Shown here: piece by piece, positions 47,155 through 58,500 of the stretch | Layout of the letters: every line of letters starts with the position of its first letter | Position numbering within the stretch: position 1 is the first letter of the stretch | Source: Marsupella aquatica | Lineage: Eukaryota > Marchantiophyta | Reading direction: 5' to 3' | Assembly: GCA_973895155.1 (NCBI GenBank) | Contig: OZ316892.1 | Coordinates: 16,616,001-16,680,000, forward strand | Length of the DNA: 64,000 bases | Translations under genes and position numbers: made by a program | The notes under the pieces: generated by a model | What the model was told of the DNA's origin: nothing | The model's database searches: none | Seen by the model: the letters and a program-made list of their open reading frames with translations, nothing else

Positions 47155-47893
47155 ATCATTGCTAGCACTCGGGGGAAAAATTACAGTGAAAGCGAGTTGA
47201 AGCAGCTGTGCTACAGCGTGCTCCATGTTTCACAAGATCCCGTCGTTGGAACTGGCCAGAGAGCTGAGAAATTTTGGGATCGAGTAGCAGAGCATTATCA
47301 TAAAAACAAGGGTCGGGAATTTGAGACGAGGGGCAAGAAATCACTCGAAGGCAAGTGGTCAGACATCAAGCACGATGTCCAGAAATTTATAGGAGCGTAC
47401 CAGCAAGTTGATAGCAGACAGGTTTCAGGAACCAATGCCGAAGACACCTTGAAATTCGCCAAGGAGCTGTACAAGGAGAATCATCCTAAGAACAAAAACT
47501 TTGCTTTTGATTGTTGCTATTATATTCTGAGGGATTGCCCAAGGTTTATGAGTCCAGAGAACGACATGCCAAAAGGGAAGGCCAAGAGACCAGACAGAAA
47601 TCTGCCCTACAATGACAGTCCCACTCCAGAGGTCGTCGAGCTTGATTCTGATAATTCGCCAGGCGAAAATGGAGATGAGACAGAGTCCAATCAAGGATCC
47701 AGCAAAAAAAGGCCTTCTGGAAATCGGGCTGCAATTTCAATGTTCCACCTCCAATTCGAGTGGAGACACCTATGCCCCAATCACCACCTCCAACTCCAGT
47801 GCCCACCGAGGACCCTTCAGACGATCTAGAAGTAGCATGGCTTGCACAGGAAGTGGATCCATTTGTAGGACCACAACCAGCTTTGTAAAATCA
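47155..47893 (+). pseudogene. Harbinger Myb/SANT-like partner protein (apparent frameshift near the C-terminus)
   Basis: Plus-strand frame with RGKNYSESELKQLCYSVLHV then SQDPVVGTGQRAEKFWDRVA and LEGKWSDIKHDVQKFIGAY. This is the trihelix/Myb-like DNA-binding domain of plant Harbinger ORF1 proteins, which bring the transposase to the nucleus and to DNA. An acidic middle (EVVELDSDNSPGENGDETE) follows. After GNRAA near 47730 the coding signal moves to another frame (PPPIRVETPMPQSPPPTPVP, then DDLEVAWLAQEVDPFVGPQ) and stops at 47886-47888. This suggests a one-base loss or an unrecognised splice. There is no ATG in the first coding piece, so a short upstream exon is likely. An AATAAA follows near 47906. 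Confidence 0.75.
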
Positions 47894-48345
47894 GTATGTA
47901 CGACATAAATAAAATTGGTCTTCATTCAGGTTTTTTTCTTGTATGACAAATCAAATTGGTGTTTCTTGCAATTCAACATTGTGCACATGGCAAGTCTTTC
48001 TTTCAATATCGTGACAGTCAATTCATACAGATCCAATTCAATACATGTTGTTTCATTTCAGTCCACATTCAGAAAATCATCGAGTGGCAAACAAAAGGGC
48101 CAAAGAACAGACAGTTGTTCATATGATTCAAAATTCCATTCTCATCAATTGTCAGGCCAAAAAGCTCACGACATTGAGAATTACAAGCCCTTTCAAGGAC
48201 CAAAACGTGCAATCCCAAATAAATCTGTGGGTAGCACACTAGAGCTATTCAAAATTAGGGTTCAGCCTAAAAATAAAAGAAACCTTGCTTCAAATCCATG
48301 GCATGAGACCTTGGTCATGTACTAAACTCAGGACTGCCCTAAAAC

Positions 48346-48723
48346 CTAATACCAATCCCAACCCCCACCATACTCATCCTCAGAGTCGGACTTTGGCTGA
48401 ACCCCAGCAGTGTTGGCCTTCTGCGCATCTGTGACAGTCGATTCCTTCTTGGAATCTGCCACAGCCGAGCCCTTCTTCACCTCGCCAACAGACGAGCCAC
48501 CCTTTGTGTCCCCCACAGCTGAGCCATTCTTTGGCTCCTCAATTTCATGGCCGTTTGCATCAAGGCCATTCCTGGACCTCAAAATCAGCAAAGCCAGGTG
48601 CTTGAAGCGCACCTCCATCCTGTCGTCATCAGAGTCCCACAATGTGAGCTCTTTGCTCTTATCATTCTCCTTCTCCACTACAGCTTTTGCTTTACCCTTC
48701 TGTGATTTCTTGGTGGGAGGCAT
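48346..48723 (-). CDS. small acidic/Lys-rich ORF inside the Harbinger element
   Basis: ATG at 48723-48721 opens a 125-residue frame. It has a basic start (MPPTKKSQKGKAKAVVEKEN), then LTLWDSDDDRMEVRFKHLAL, and four imperfect 9-residue repeats of the type GSAVxDxKK (about residues 75-110). It ends in an acidic tail (SDSEDEYGGGWDWY). The frame is open further upstream to an ATG at 48987, but that part looks non-coding. It lies just downstream of the transposase on the same strand. I do not recognise it; it may be a third transposon gene or a captured host exon. Confidence 0.45.
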   Translation of the reverse strand: MPPTKKSQKGKAKAVVEKENDKSKELTLWDSDDDRMEVRFKHLALLILRSRNGLDANGHEIEEPKNGSAVGDTKGGSSVGEVKKGSAVADSKKESTVTDAQKANTAGVQPKSDSEDEYGGGWDWY

Positions 48724-49031
48724 GCTGGCTGCAGAATAGAACAATGCAAATGAGCAAGCTATGGAAGTTGACGAGAGTGCGAGCTTGGCAAGCTGAAATG
48801 CCCGATAACCTGAGTGCAAAACAATGAGGAATTGGGGTGACAAGGTCGAGGTATTTGCTGGGGTGAAGGTCGAGGTTGGAGAGCCTCGCAAGGTTGCACA
48901 TCCCGTTGCACATGTCTGGCCTGCATGAAGTAACATGAAACTGAATGAAGCGTGCAAGGAAGTTGTACAAATTGTACAACGCGTCATATTTCAAAATAAG
49001 CATGGAGTGTATGTTAAAACTCACCCAGTTG

Positions 49032-50345
49032 CTAATTTCCATAGCCTGCACCCTTTGTATTCCATAAATGGTCCACAAGGTCATTCCTGAGCTTGAAATG
49101 AGAGCCTTTGTCATGAATTTGCCTGGTAGCTTCCAAGAATTGCAACCATGGCATCAACCCTCTTCTCACTGGTGGTGGACGAATCATCAAGTATGGAGTG
49201 AAGTTCTCTTCTCTCTCATCCTCCAGGATCATGTTATGCAAGATGACACATGCCATTAAAATGTTTGTGAGGTTAGCCACAAACCAAGACCGTGCAGGTC
49301 TTTTTACAATTTCAAATCTGGCTTGCAAAACTCCAAAAGCCCTCTCTACATCTTTCCTAGCACCTTCTTGGCATTTTGCAAAGTGCCTCAATTTTTCAGA
49401 TTGTGGTACATGCACAGTTGAAATGAACATAGACCATTCAGGGTAAATACCATCCACCAACAAATATGCTTGATTGTATTGTACTCCATTGACCTGAAAT
49501 GAGACCCTGGCAGACTCATTTGCCAACCACTCATTCAAGAGTGGGGATCTGTCTAGAACATTGATGTCATTGTTCTCTCTAGCCAGCCCAAAAAAGGCGT
49601 GCCAAATCCACAACTCCTGATCTGCAATTGCCTCTAAAATCAGGGATTTTGTTTTGTCCTTGTCTTGGTATTGACCCTGCCAGGCCACAGGGCAATTTTT
49701 CCACTCCCAATGCATGCAATCCAAGGACCCAAACATCTCAGGAAACCCTCTTTGTTCATTTATGGCAAGATTCTTCTTCCAGTGTTCCCCTGTTGGCTTC
49801 CTCAAATATACTGGTTCATACAATTGTCTGATTGCCTTGACAAACCTGTATAGAGACTCCAAAGCTGTGGTTTCAGCAATTCTACAGTATTCATCTATTG
49901 CATCTGCCCCTATACCATATGCTAGTTGTCTGAGAGATGCAGTGATTTTTTGATGAGGAGAAAGACCAGGCTTTCCTGTTGCATCAAATTTCAATTGAAA
50001 ATAGCAGTCATGTGCACACACTGCTAGGAGAATCTTATTGAATAACCTAGAACTCATACGATACCTCCTTCTGAATTTCAGCTCATCATATGTAGGATTT
50101 TCCGAGAAGTAGTCATTCCATAGATCCTCTGCACCTTTGCCTCTCTTCCTGTCCACATTTGGAGCTTTGCCTGGCTTGGACCCTCCGTGCTTTCTCTTTC
50201 TTGATGCTCCTTGTACGATGGATTGAATTGACAATTGTCCTGTGGACAAAATCTGCCCCCAGAAACTTTGCTCCTCCTCCCAAACTTCCTCGTCTTCCTC
50301 TATCATCTTCAACAAGTTGCCCCTCCATGAAATTGTGGCAGCCAT
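49032..50345 (-). CDS. PIF/Harbinger (HARBI1-like) DDE transposase
   Basis: A complete 437-residue frame from ATG 50345-50343 to TAG. The catalytic triad is visible: Asp209 in GSLDCMHWEWKNCP, Asp298 in LVDGIYPEWSMF and Glu334 in KDVERAFGVLQARF. The spacings are 88 and 35 residues, as in the family. The N-terminal 70 residues are acidic then basic (SRKRKHGGSKPGK), and a helix-turn-helix-like region follows (RYRMSSRLFNKILLAV). It cuts and inserts the element at TWA sites with the Myb-like partner encoded 1.1 kb away on the other strand. No frame damage is seen. The start lies 282 bases inside the right terminal repeat. Confidence 0.93.
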   Translation of the reverse strand: MAATISWRGNLLKMIEEDEEVWEEEQSFWGQILSTGQLSIQSIVQGASRKRKHGGSKPGKAPNVDRKRGKGAEDLWNDYFSENPTYDELKFRRRYRMSSRLFNKILLAVCAHDCYFQLKFDATGKPGLSPHQKITASLRQLAYGIGADAIDEYCRIAETTALESLYRFVKAIRQLYEPVYLRKPTGEHWKKNLAINEQRGFPEMFGSLDCMHWEWKNCPVAWQGQYQDKDKTKSLILEAIADQELWIWHAFFGLARENNDINVLDRSPLLNEWLANESARVSFQVNGVQYNQAYLLVDGIYPEWSMFISTVHVPQSEKLRHFAKCQEGARKDVERAFGVLQARFEIVKRPARSWFVANLTNILMACVILHNMILEDEREENFTPYLMIRPPPVRRGLMPWLQFLEATRQIHDKGSHFKLRNDLVDHLWNTKGAGYGN

Positions 50346-50627
50346 GGCTATAGAAATGAAATCAAGAACCTGTGTTTATGAATGTGCGCAATCTCCAAGC
50401 CCCTCTCTTCAATGCACGAGACTTGATGAGTCGAGAAACACAAACCCGATGTTTCTTGGTGATTTTTTACTTGGGACGAACGTCGGCACAAAAATGCGGG
50501 CCCATGTTTGGGGGTGCCGGTGGGGAATTCCATAATTTAAAGTTGGCCCCTAAACTATGGGGCCCGCAAATCGCCTGGCAAAATTTGCCGATAGCGGTCA
50601 CGTGCCGCTAAACTGGTGGAGATGCTC

Positions 50628-51790
50628 TAAGTGGGGTTTGCCCTCACCTCTAAACAGGCAGTCAGGCTAGTTTGTATTAATACAAAGAGCTATTTGAATA
50701 TTAAGTAATATTTCAGAGTTGACTATGCATTACTTCAATTCAATGAAGTAATAATTTGTCAAATACTATCAACTATGGGAACTTTAACTTACAAAAAATT
50801 ACAAATCACAGACTTAGATCTTTTCAATGCGAGTCGTTGTTAGACTTCTTGCTTGCATTAGAGCTCACTTTCAATACTTTGGAGTAAATTCTGAGAGAGC
50901 TACTTTATGGGTTTAGATAGGGGATCTCTAGCCATGATCCTTGAGATTATACATCCGTTGGGGACCAAGGAGGTCTCCGGAGTAGGTGTGAAGCTATCAA
51001 ATCTCCAGGACCCAACAATGTAGCATTCAGTGAGAATAAGCTCTACATTGTAGCAATCATCTCATGTTGGAATCAAATTGCCCTTGCACGAATATGGAGC
51101 GCTTGAAATTCTATTCACGTTGAAAGGTACTAAGACAGGTCAAGCTTGCAGACTTGCTATCAAGCCTGGTGGGGCACATTCGGCAAGCCTTTACATTGGC
51201 TTTATAACCCGCCATTCGAAAACTTGCCTCGACTTGCACTGGTTTACACAGTACTGAGAACGAATATGATCCAGCAGAGGCATCGGCGGCCATGACTTAA
51301 TTAAAGGCAACAATCAAGCAACTGACACAGTCCTCTACATTTTCTATAGTAGAGTAAAGGAAAAGCCGCCACACGAAGTGAAGTTCAAAGTAAAACTCAA
51401 CGGAGTCGACATGACAGTGGAAAAATCGATTCAGAATATTAAATAAAAGCCTTCAGTCCCGTGTCAGTAAAAACTTCCTGACCCACACGCGAGATATGTA
51501 TTTTAGTCTCTGCTGACGGAGACGAGCAAAGGAGCAAAACGGACTGGAACAACTGAATGAATGAATGAATGAATAACGTAAAGATTCCATTAGAGAATGA
51601 CTGACTAGATGATGGGATGAGGGACAAACAGTACAAAAGTGGGCAACAACCGAGCTCCTGAACCTACAGTGATAGAGGAATCTGTTCAGAACTCACGTGA
51701 TTTTCACTTGTTCTGGAAGAACAGGTTATGATTTACAATCTCCGCTTCATCAATGAATTGGATAACCGTGAAGGAACCAGAGAAGAAGAC
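50628..51790. other. intergenic DNA, 3' flank of the desaturase
   Basis: No gene seen. A GAAT microsatellite (about five units) lies near 51553-51573. Confidence 0.6.
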
Positions 51791-53209
51791 CTAACCGCGG
51801 ATGTTGATAGCTTCCCAAAGAAGACTCTTGGACAGATCAGGTACAGGCTTCGACAGATCCCGAGCCTCGAGAGCAGCCGTTCTCAACGTTCGAAGTACTC
51901 TGAGATTCGCTTCCCACCAGGAGGCCGACTCGTATGGCATTCCATACTTCAGGCATAGCTCCCTTACAAATGGGGCAATCTTTCGCAGGTTGTGGCGAGG
52001 AAGGGTTGGGAAGAGATGGTGATCAATCTGGAAGTTGAGGCCGCCATGAAACCAATCCGTGCAAGGAGAAGAGGAAATATTAAGACTCCCTGTCACCTGT
52101 GATTCGAACCAAGACTTGCTCTCAGGCCGCCCCTCATAAACGGGAGATGAAAAGTGGTTCAACACAAATTGCACGTGTTGAATTCCCGTGACCGCGAAGG
52201 CTGTCAACACAAACGCTAGCCTGTGCACAGCGTTAGGCAAGCATGACAGCAACAGAGAGAACCACAACCAGTAGAAGCCCAACGTAGCGAGTTCCAGAGC
52301 CCGAGTGGAAGCACTCATCCTCTTCGTAAATGCCACAATGAAAGTCTGGGCATACAGGTTGACGCGAGCCACTGCCATAACTAGGTAGAAGGTCCAATGC
52401 TGGTAGCTCACGAGAAGACGGGCTGCACTGTCAAACTCCATCGTCCTATCATAGAAGTGAGAGTAGAGAGAAGCGAAGAATTTAGATGAGATTGCGAAGA
52501 GGGGCATGTACTGTATGTCAGGGTCATAATCCACACAATTGCAGGCATAATGGTGGGCATTGTGGTTCCCTCTCCACCATTCCATACCTATGCCTGTCGA
52601 GCAGTTTCCAATGAAAAGTTTCACATACTTGTCTGCACGAGTCTTGAACATGCCAGAATGGGCTACATCGTGCCCCATGAATCCTGTTTGTATCCAAACC
52701 AGCCCTAGAAGAGCTCCGCATCCGATATGGACCAACAGGTTCTGAGAATACAGTACACCCAGCACACACAGGACGAACATTGGGATCATGATCGCAGCGT
52801 ACTGTCCATACACATGGACTGGATTCTTATACAAGCCCGCCTTCTTCAGATTGATAAGAAGCTTTCGGTAATCCGCTTGGATTGGAGACACATTGTAATC
52901 CGTCAAATTCCCTATTTGGAATTGAGGAAGAAGAGCCCAGGTCGTTCCTGGATGGAAGGCGAGAAAAGCATCCGTGACGTCTTGGCCTGCGAAGCTCAGA
53001 ATCGGGTTGCCACCACCTGGGTGCTTTCCAAGCCAGTCTGTAACGTCATACACCTTACCCTCGATAGAGATCCAAAGGTCTCCTTCCTTTGCATGGTTTG
53101 AAAGCTCATCACTACTGATGTTCCTCAATGGAGGCCTTTCAGTTGAGCGAGTTCTAGATCCAGTCTGAATGGATGCTGTTGTCGATCTTGCATTTGAATC
53201 AGAAGCCAT
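51791..53209 (-). CDS. cytochrome b5-fused front-end desaturase (probable sphingolipid delta-8 or fatty-acid delta-6/8)
   Basis: A 472-residue single-exon frame starting at ATG 53209. The same frame is open to 53380, but the shorter start gives the family's normal length. Residues 30-105 are a cytochrome b5 domain with heme motif HPGGG (63-67) and a second His (H86). A membrane desaturase follows with the three histidine boxes HDVAH (180-184), HNAHH (216-220) and QIDHH (394-398). The Gln in the third box is the mark of front-end desaturases. Hydrophobic membrane segments lie around 138-180 and 305-350. Such enzymes sit in the endoplasmic reticulum and introduce a double bond using electrons from the fused b5. 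HDVAHSG rather than HDSGH in box 1 makes the exact substrate uncertain. An intronless gene is usual for plant delta-8 sphingolipid desaturases. GA-rich leader upstream. Confidence 0.9.
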   Translation of the reverse strand: MASDSNARSTTASIQTGSRTRSTERPPLRNISSDELSNHAKEGDLWISIEGKVYDVTDWLGKHPGGGNPILSFAGQDVTDAFLAFHPGTTWALLPQFQIGNLTDYNVSPIQADYRKLLINLKKAGLYKNPVHVYGQYAAIMIPMFVLCVLGVLYSQNLLVHIGCGALLGLVWIQTGFMGHDVAHSGMFKTRADKYVKLFIGNCSTGIGMEWWRGNHNAHHYACNCVDYDPDIQYMPLFAISSKFFASLYSHFYDRTMEFDSAARLLVSYQHWTFYLVMAVARVNLYAQTFIVAFTKRMSASTRALELATLGFYWLWFSLLLSCLPNAVHRLAFVLTAFAVTGIQHVQFVLNHFSSPVYEGRPESKSWFESQVTGSLNISSSPCTDWFHGGLNFQIDHHLFPTLPRHNLRKIAPFVRELCLKYGMPYESASWWEANLRVLRTLRTAALEARDLSKPVPDLSKSLLWEAINIRG

Positions 53210-55586
53210 TCTGCGCCTCCTGTTGATATCACCTGAATTGCATTCATCCGCTAGCAGATGTTCCACTGATTTGAGGTCGACTGGCGAGCTAAACACTGAC
53301 TCACCACAAATGCATCCCTGATTTCTTTCTGCTAAAAATGAAGACCAGGTTTTCTCACCTCCCTTTGCGCATACCATCACAACAATGTCTCCATGTCGTT
53401 TAAAGCATATGTGTCTACATCAAACATGACGATTTCTTTGAAATTAGGTCAGAGTATTAAACGGGGCACTGAACTCTAGGCTCAATGTTTTAGCAATGTG
53501 AGTAAATGCGATACTTCTTGCCTCCGATGCAGTCTCACCTCTACCCGTAACGAGAAAAACGCTTCCCTCTCTGCCTCTCTCTTGCCATCTCTCTGCCATT
53601 AATGCCGAAGCTATTGGCTGAGGTTAAAGATACAGTTAGGAGACACGATGAGACTTGGAATATCAACCTTGTGAAATACCTGGACTATTCGCTTCGCTTG
53701 TTGTGACCGGATGAGCCCATGCCCTGCTATGCCTTTCGTCCCTGCGACCCCATATCAATCTGCCAGACAAAAACAATCAGCTCTCATAGGGAGGCCGAAT
53801 GTTGCCTCGTCTGCAAGCTCTAATCAAACACTTCTAGATCTACTGCTGCACTCTTGCATTTTCTTTTCAAAACATACCTCCTTACTGAGGTTGTTGACGT
53901 CCCTCTAGCTCGGTCACCGAATAGTCTGCCAGTCGGAGAAGTGACTTCAATATCACACCATTTTGCCAGCTCCTCTGCCACAATCGTTAGGGGCCGCCAG
54001 CTCAGGAGCTCTCTCTGTCACAATGCACAACATTCACCATTCCGCTGTTCAAGAGCTCGCTCCAGTCCTTAAGAAGTCCGTCCGTCCACCATTGTTCCGA
54101 CTCTGTTGGGCGAACGTGCAGCTTAAAGGCTCCTTCTATCCCAATCCTGAACTTGTTCCGAAATGAACCAATCCGCTACAACAGCACTGCCGCCTTCATC
54201 GTTCTCATAAACATACCAAAGGATTCAGACCAGATGTTTAGGAATGGGGTACGCATCGACTAATGCGTTATGTGCCGAGTGTGCTTGTGGACTCGGGTAC
54301 AACGCACTCATTTCGCGTCTCCAGGATCTTCGCTGAAGTAAAACAACAACTATATAATATTTGATTTTGAACCTAACGGCCGGCAAAAGTGACTCATTGG
54401 GCAGGAAAAGTTTCATCTGCGATCCCGTTGATGCATTGAGGCCTGTATTAGGGGAGTGGACGGCTGGGATTAGCTGAGGATTTAGGCGTTTAGGCCTTTA
54501 CTAGGGGTTTGGACGGTTTGGATGAACTCTTCGAGTATCTTTATTAGGGGGTGGACGGTTACGCTTAAGTGAGGATTCATGTGAATGAGATTCATGACAA
54601 AAGACTCTTGCACTAAAATATGGAAAGAAAAATATAGCAGATATTTGTTTCACTTGGTTTTGACATTTGTTTGGTTAACCAAGGTGATTTGTTTTGTTTT
54701 CCATTGTGTGGTCGGTGCAGATAGTTTATCCACTCTGGATTTTTGCCTTTGGACAGATGTCCAGTGCCCAGTTATGTGCTGGTCCTCTTCCTGTTCTTTT
54801 GGTAGAGTAAGCCCTCTTACTTGCGGTAGTTGCTTAGTGATTTCTGTTTGGTATGTGACTCAGTTACTTTTCCACCCGTAGTTAATGGTGCCGTTCAATG
54901 TACCCCCCAACATTACCTGTGCCCCAGAGTCTTTGCCAACCTCTGGAAACATTGTTTAGAAGAGTTCAACTGATGTATCTGCCAGTAAAGATGAGAAAAA
55001 TTATTTGCCACAGTAAAATTTAGCCACTCACAGGTAAAAACTTTGTTAGACGAAGTTCACACTATGACGTAAAACAAAGCTAGATCAGAGAAAGTAGAAT
55101 TTTCTCATGTGATGAGCTTGACTAGTTTTGGTTTTTTTGGAATGTAATTTTCTTAGGAGGAGTTCACAAACTGCACAGTTGGTAGTAGACTCATCACCTT
55201 CAGACAAAGGGGTATGAGAAAAACTTAACGACTCAAGTCTCACAGCCAGATCTTTCAGATCTAATGTGCCGATCAGGCTTGTCCGGAGCAGGTCGTTGTG
55301 GGATTCAGGATACCCATTCCTGTAAGACTTTTCTAGAAGCAAATGGAACTTTGCATGCTGATGATTACAACTATGTCTCACCTGTAGACGGTCCGGAGAA
55401 ACTGCTATCCTAAGACAGCAAGGATTGTTATAAAACAGTATGGTATGCTTTTCCATGTATTACTTTGTTCTATTATTACATCGCTGGGTTGAATCTCCCC
55501 CTACATCAACAATTTGAAAGGTTTCTGAAAAATTCGTGAGGATCACCTGTGCTTAACAATGGGGATCTGAAGCCTGATATTTATAA
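53210..55586. other. intergenic DNA between desaturase and bromodomain gene
   Basis: Holds the promoter side of the desaturase (C/T-rich on plus, 53530-53600) and the 3' side of the bromodomain gene. No other gene was supported. A 123-codon minus frame at 55085-55456 has no domain and is probably 3' untranslated. Confidence 0.55.
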
Positions 55587-58500
55587 CTACCTCTCACTCA
55601 AGCTAAGAGAATGTACAGCCGCAAACATTGAGCTTGTGGAAAACGGTGGTGGCAATCGACTACCCAAAGAATGATGTCTCTTCCAGACACTGTTTTCCTG
55701 CTTGCCAAAGAGAACCTGGGTTAAATGCAAAAATGAAGGGGTCACTTTGCGCAAGGGTAGTTCATAGGTTGCCGGAAAATATCGCAAATCGTCAACCTGC
55801 ATGAATAGCAGCAATTCCTCGTGAGATATCTGGCCACCCACAGGCAATTTTGAATTTGATAAACTTTCCAAATATGAGAATTTGAGGAGGGTCTACACGA
55901 CTATTAAGAAACACAAGAAAAGCATGCAACTTACCGTTGCTTCCACCTCTGGAATGTTCCCCGTCTGGCAATCAGCCCGATCATGTTCTGAAACCTGTGT
56001 CTCTACTGCCACAACGGGACTAACTGTCACAGCTTCTTGATCCTGTGGTGCCTTTGGGGGTTTACGGACCTGAAAAATAACACAACTCATTCCATTCACA
56101 TTCTTCCTCTTATACGACGAGACAAACTACAACAGAACATCAGAAGACACAAGACTAAGCATCCTGTCGACACGAATCGCCAACTCGACTGCGTCCGGGA
56201 TGATTGATCTGATACCAACGAACTTCTGATTTAAGACAACATGACAGACCCTGAATGCCACGTACCCTAGGACTTCTGCCTACTTGAGGACTTTCTTGAT
56301 TTACGTCAGGATGACGTGATCTCGAATGCTTTCTCTCTTTCTTTCCCTCTACTACTCCCTCCTTTTCTTGGCGGGCAAGCTTGCGCCGTCGACCCACACA
56401 AACAACACAACTGCAATCTGGTTTATGGTGTACAGTCCTGCCAAATACAAAAATGAACTATAAGTCAATCTTCGACACGTTCTCAACAGGAACTGGTGAA
56501 AAAAAGCCTGTTCTCTCTTCCATCCTCACTTGCAGGATATCATGCAGTATGGCTTAAAACAATATCGAACTGCTGCTACATGATTTGCTATAATCGAAAA
56601 GTGAATCTTTGACTAAGGCGGCACACCTAAAGCACACGTAGTAGAAATGGTCAACAAAAATAGTGATTCAACTTGAATAAAAGTTCGAAGGCACTCGCTG
56701 AAATTTACCCAAAAGTGCGTCGTTTGTTTGAAGAGGAAGCACGCAGTGTGTTGTCTCTGTCCTGCACTGGAGTCTTCACTTCTTCCTCACGAGGTTTTTC
56801 AACCTCAGCTGGCTCTTCTTCTGCACAGGAAGAGCAAAAGCATTCTTCAAGATGAAGTTTTTGTCATCAAGTGAGTGCATGTTACTCCCACAACACGTGC
56901 GGGGCTGGTGATCTTTGGGCTTGCTCTTCCAAAGAACAACCTTTGCAATAAGCGCATTCCTTAAGAGCGTATTATACAGTAAGTAAAGACACCAAAACTA
57001 CTCGAACGTCGTCAATCAAAATTCTCCAATACCACTCATTCGAGTCGTCATGACGACAAACCAACCTGTATACTTCCTACCACTATCCTTCATGGGAATC
57101 ACTTCTGGTACAACCGTCTGACCATAAGCTTCAGAATCAACTTCACCCGTCTGACCCTCAGCTTGAGAATCAACTTCAACCGTCTGACCATCAGCTTGAG
57201 AATCAACTTCAACCGTCTGACCATCAGCTTGAGAATCAACTTCTACTGTCTGACAATCAGCTTGAGAGTCAACTTCAACTGTCTGAACATCAGCTTGAGA
57301 ATCAACAACTTCTTCCGGTGCATCCTGAAACTCTCCATCGTCCACTTTCTCTAGTATGTGTTCCACGTCAATCCCCTCGTCATCAGCGTCTTCGTGTGAG
57401 AAATGTGTGTCATCGTTGGTAATCTCCACAGTACTCACCTCTACTTTGTCCTCTCGAGCCTTACTTTCAGCCATAACCTGTTCCACAGAAGCTAAGATAC
57501 CAAGCCGAAGATCTTCAGGGACGGAACATGCAACGTGAAGTGAAATAGCAATATTTTCAAATTCGAGGTCTTACGTGACTTCTTGCAATATCAACAACAA
57601 ACTCTCCTGATAAAAGAGAAAGTAATACGGATAGAAGGGATGAATGTCCAACTCCCATCCCACCGTTGTACTCATCATAGAAATATTTCCACCGACGTGT
57701 TGAACTCACCACTACGTTTTGTCTTTAGTCTTGAGTTTGAATTATCAAAATGCACAATCTTCTGTAAATTCAATTTTGTTCCATTTTTAGTGTCCTTGGA
57801 CTTTCTACTTTTCGCTTTGTCTCCCCCGTCCTGCTCGAGAGCACCAACAAGCTCATCGCTAGAGTCTATATCATCGCCTTCTTCAACTTTTTGTGCTTCT
57901 GTACAGCCAGATTCAAATGTCAGCGCTAAACACAGGGTTCTGTATCAGTATCTAGCAGTACAAATGTGGTACAAATTGTATTCGTGAGCTAGGTGTCATG
58001 AACAGCCTCTTCGCGGCCCAAGTACGGAGCTTAATCCATTGTCTGTCTACTGGAACTTTTCGAAGAAGGTGCAAGTACGAGTCAAAGGACAGGCTCACGC
58101 ACTTGCACTTTTGGAACTAGGTGGAAGAACTGGCAGGCCAGCTAAATTCCAGTGCTTATTGAAAACCGTCTCAGCAATTCTCAAAATGTCCATGATGGGG
58201 TCTCCGTCCTGGTTATAACTTCGGCAGTTGCTCCAGACAAGCAGGACATCCGCATAAACATCCAACGCTGTCCTATACTTCTTGCCTGCTTCAAGCAGCC
58301 CTCGAATGGTGCCAAGGTCCATCGGTTCTGATATGACATCGAAATAATCCTATGTACAAGTCAACTGATCAGGCTGTGAAGACAGAGACCAAGTACGTAA
58401 TTCTAATCCATCTCTGCGATCCAGGGATACAATAACGTAAGAACTGCAACAAAGACGTCTTAACGTTATGAGAATAATATTCATAGTCATAATAATAATA

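Larger units (their letters stand above)
46785..50627. mobile_element. PIF/Harbinger DNA transposon, 3.84 kb, both ends present
   Basis: Perfect 13-bp terminal inverted repeats, GAGCATCTCCACC at 46785-46797 and its complement at 50615-50627, flanked by the target duplication TAA (46782-46784 and 50628-50630). The 3-bp TWA duplication is diagnostic for PIF/Harbinger. Inside are a Myb-like gene on the plus strand and the DDE transposase on the minus strand, converging towards the middle, with an extra small minus-strand ORF between them. The transposase frame is intact, while the Myb-like gene appears to have a one-base frameshift. The copy is therefore either recently active or recently disabled. 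Confidence 0.92.

Noticed and set aside
53210-53380. Longer N-terminal start for the desaturase (57 extra residues)
   Set aside because: The extension has no domain, and the internal ATG at 53209 gives the usual family length.
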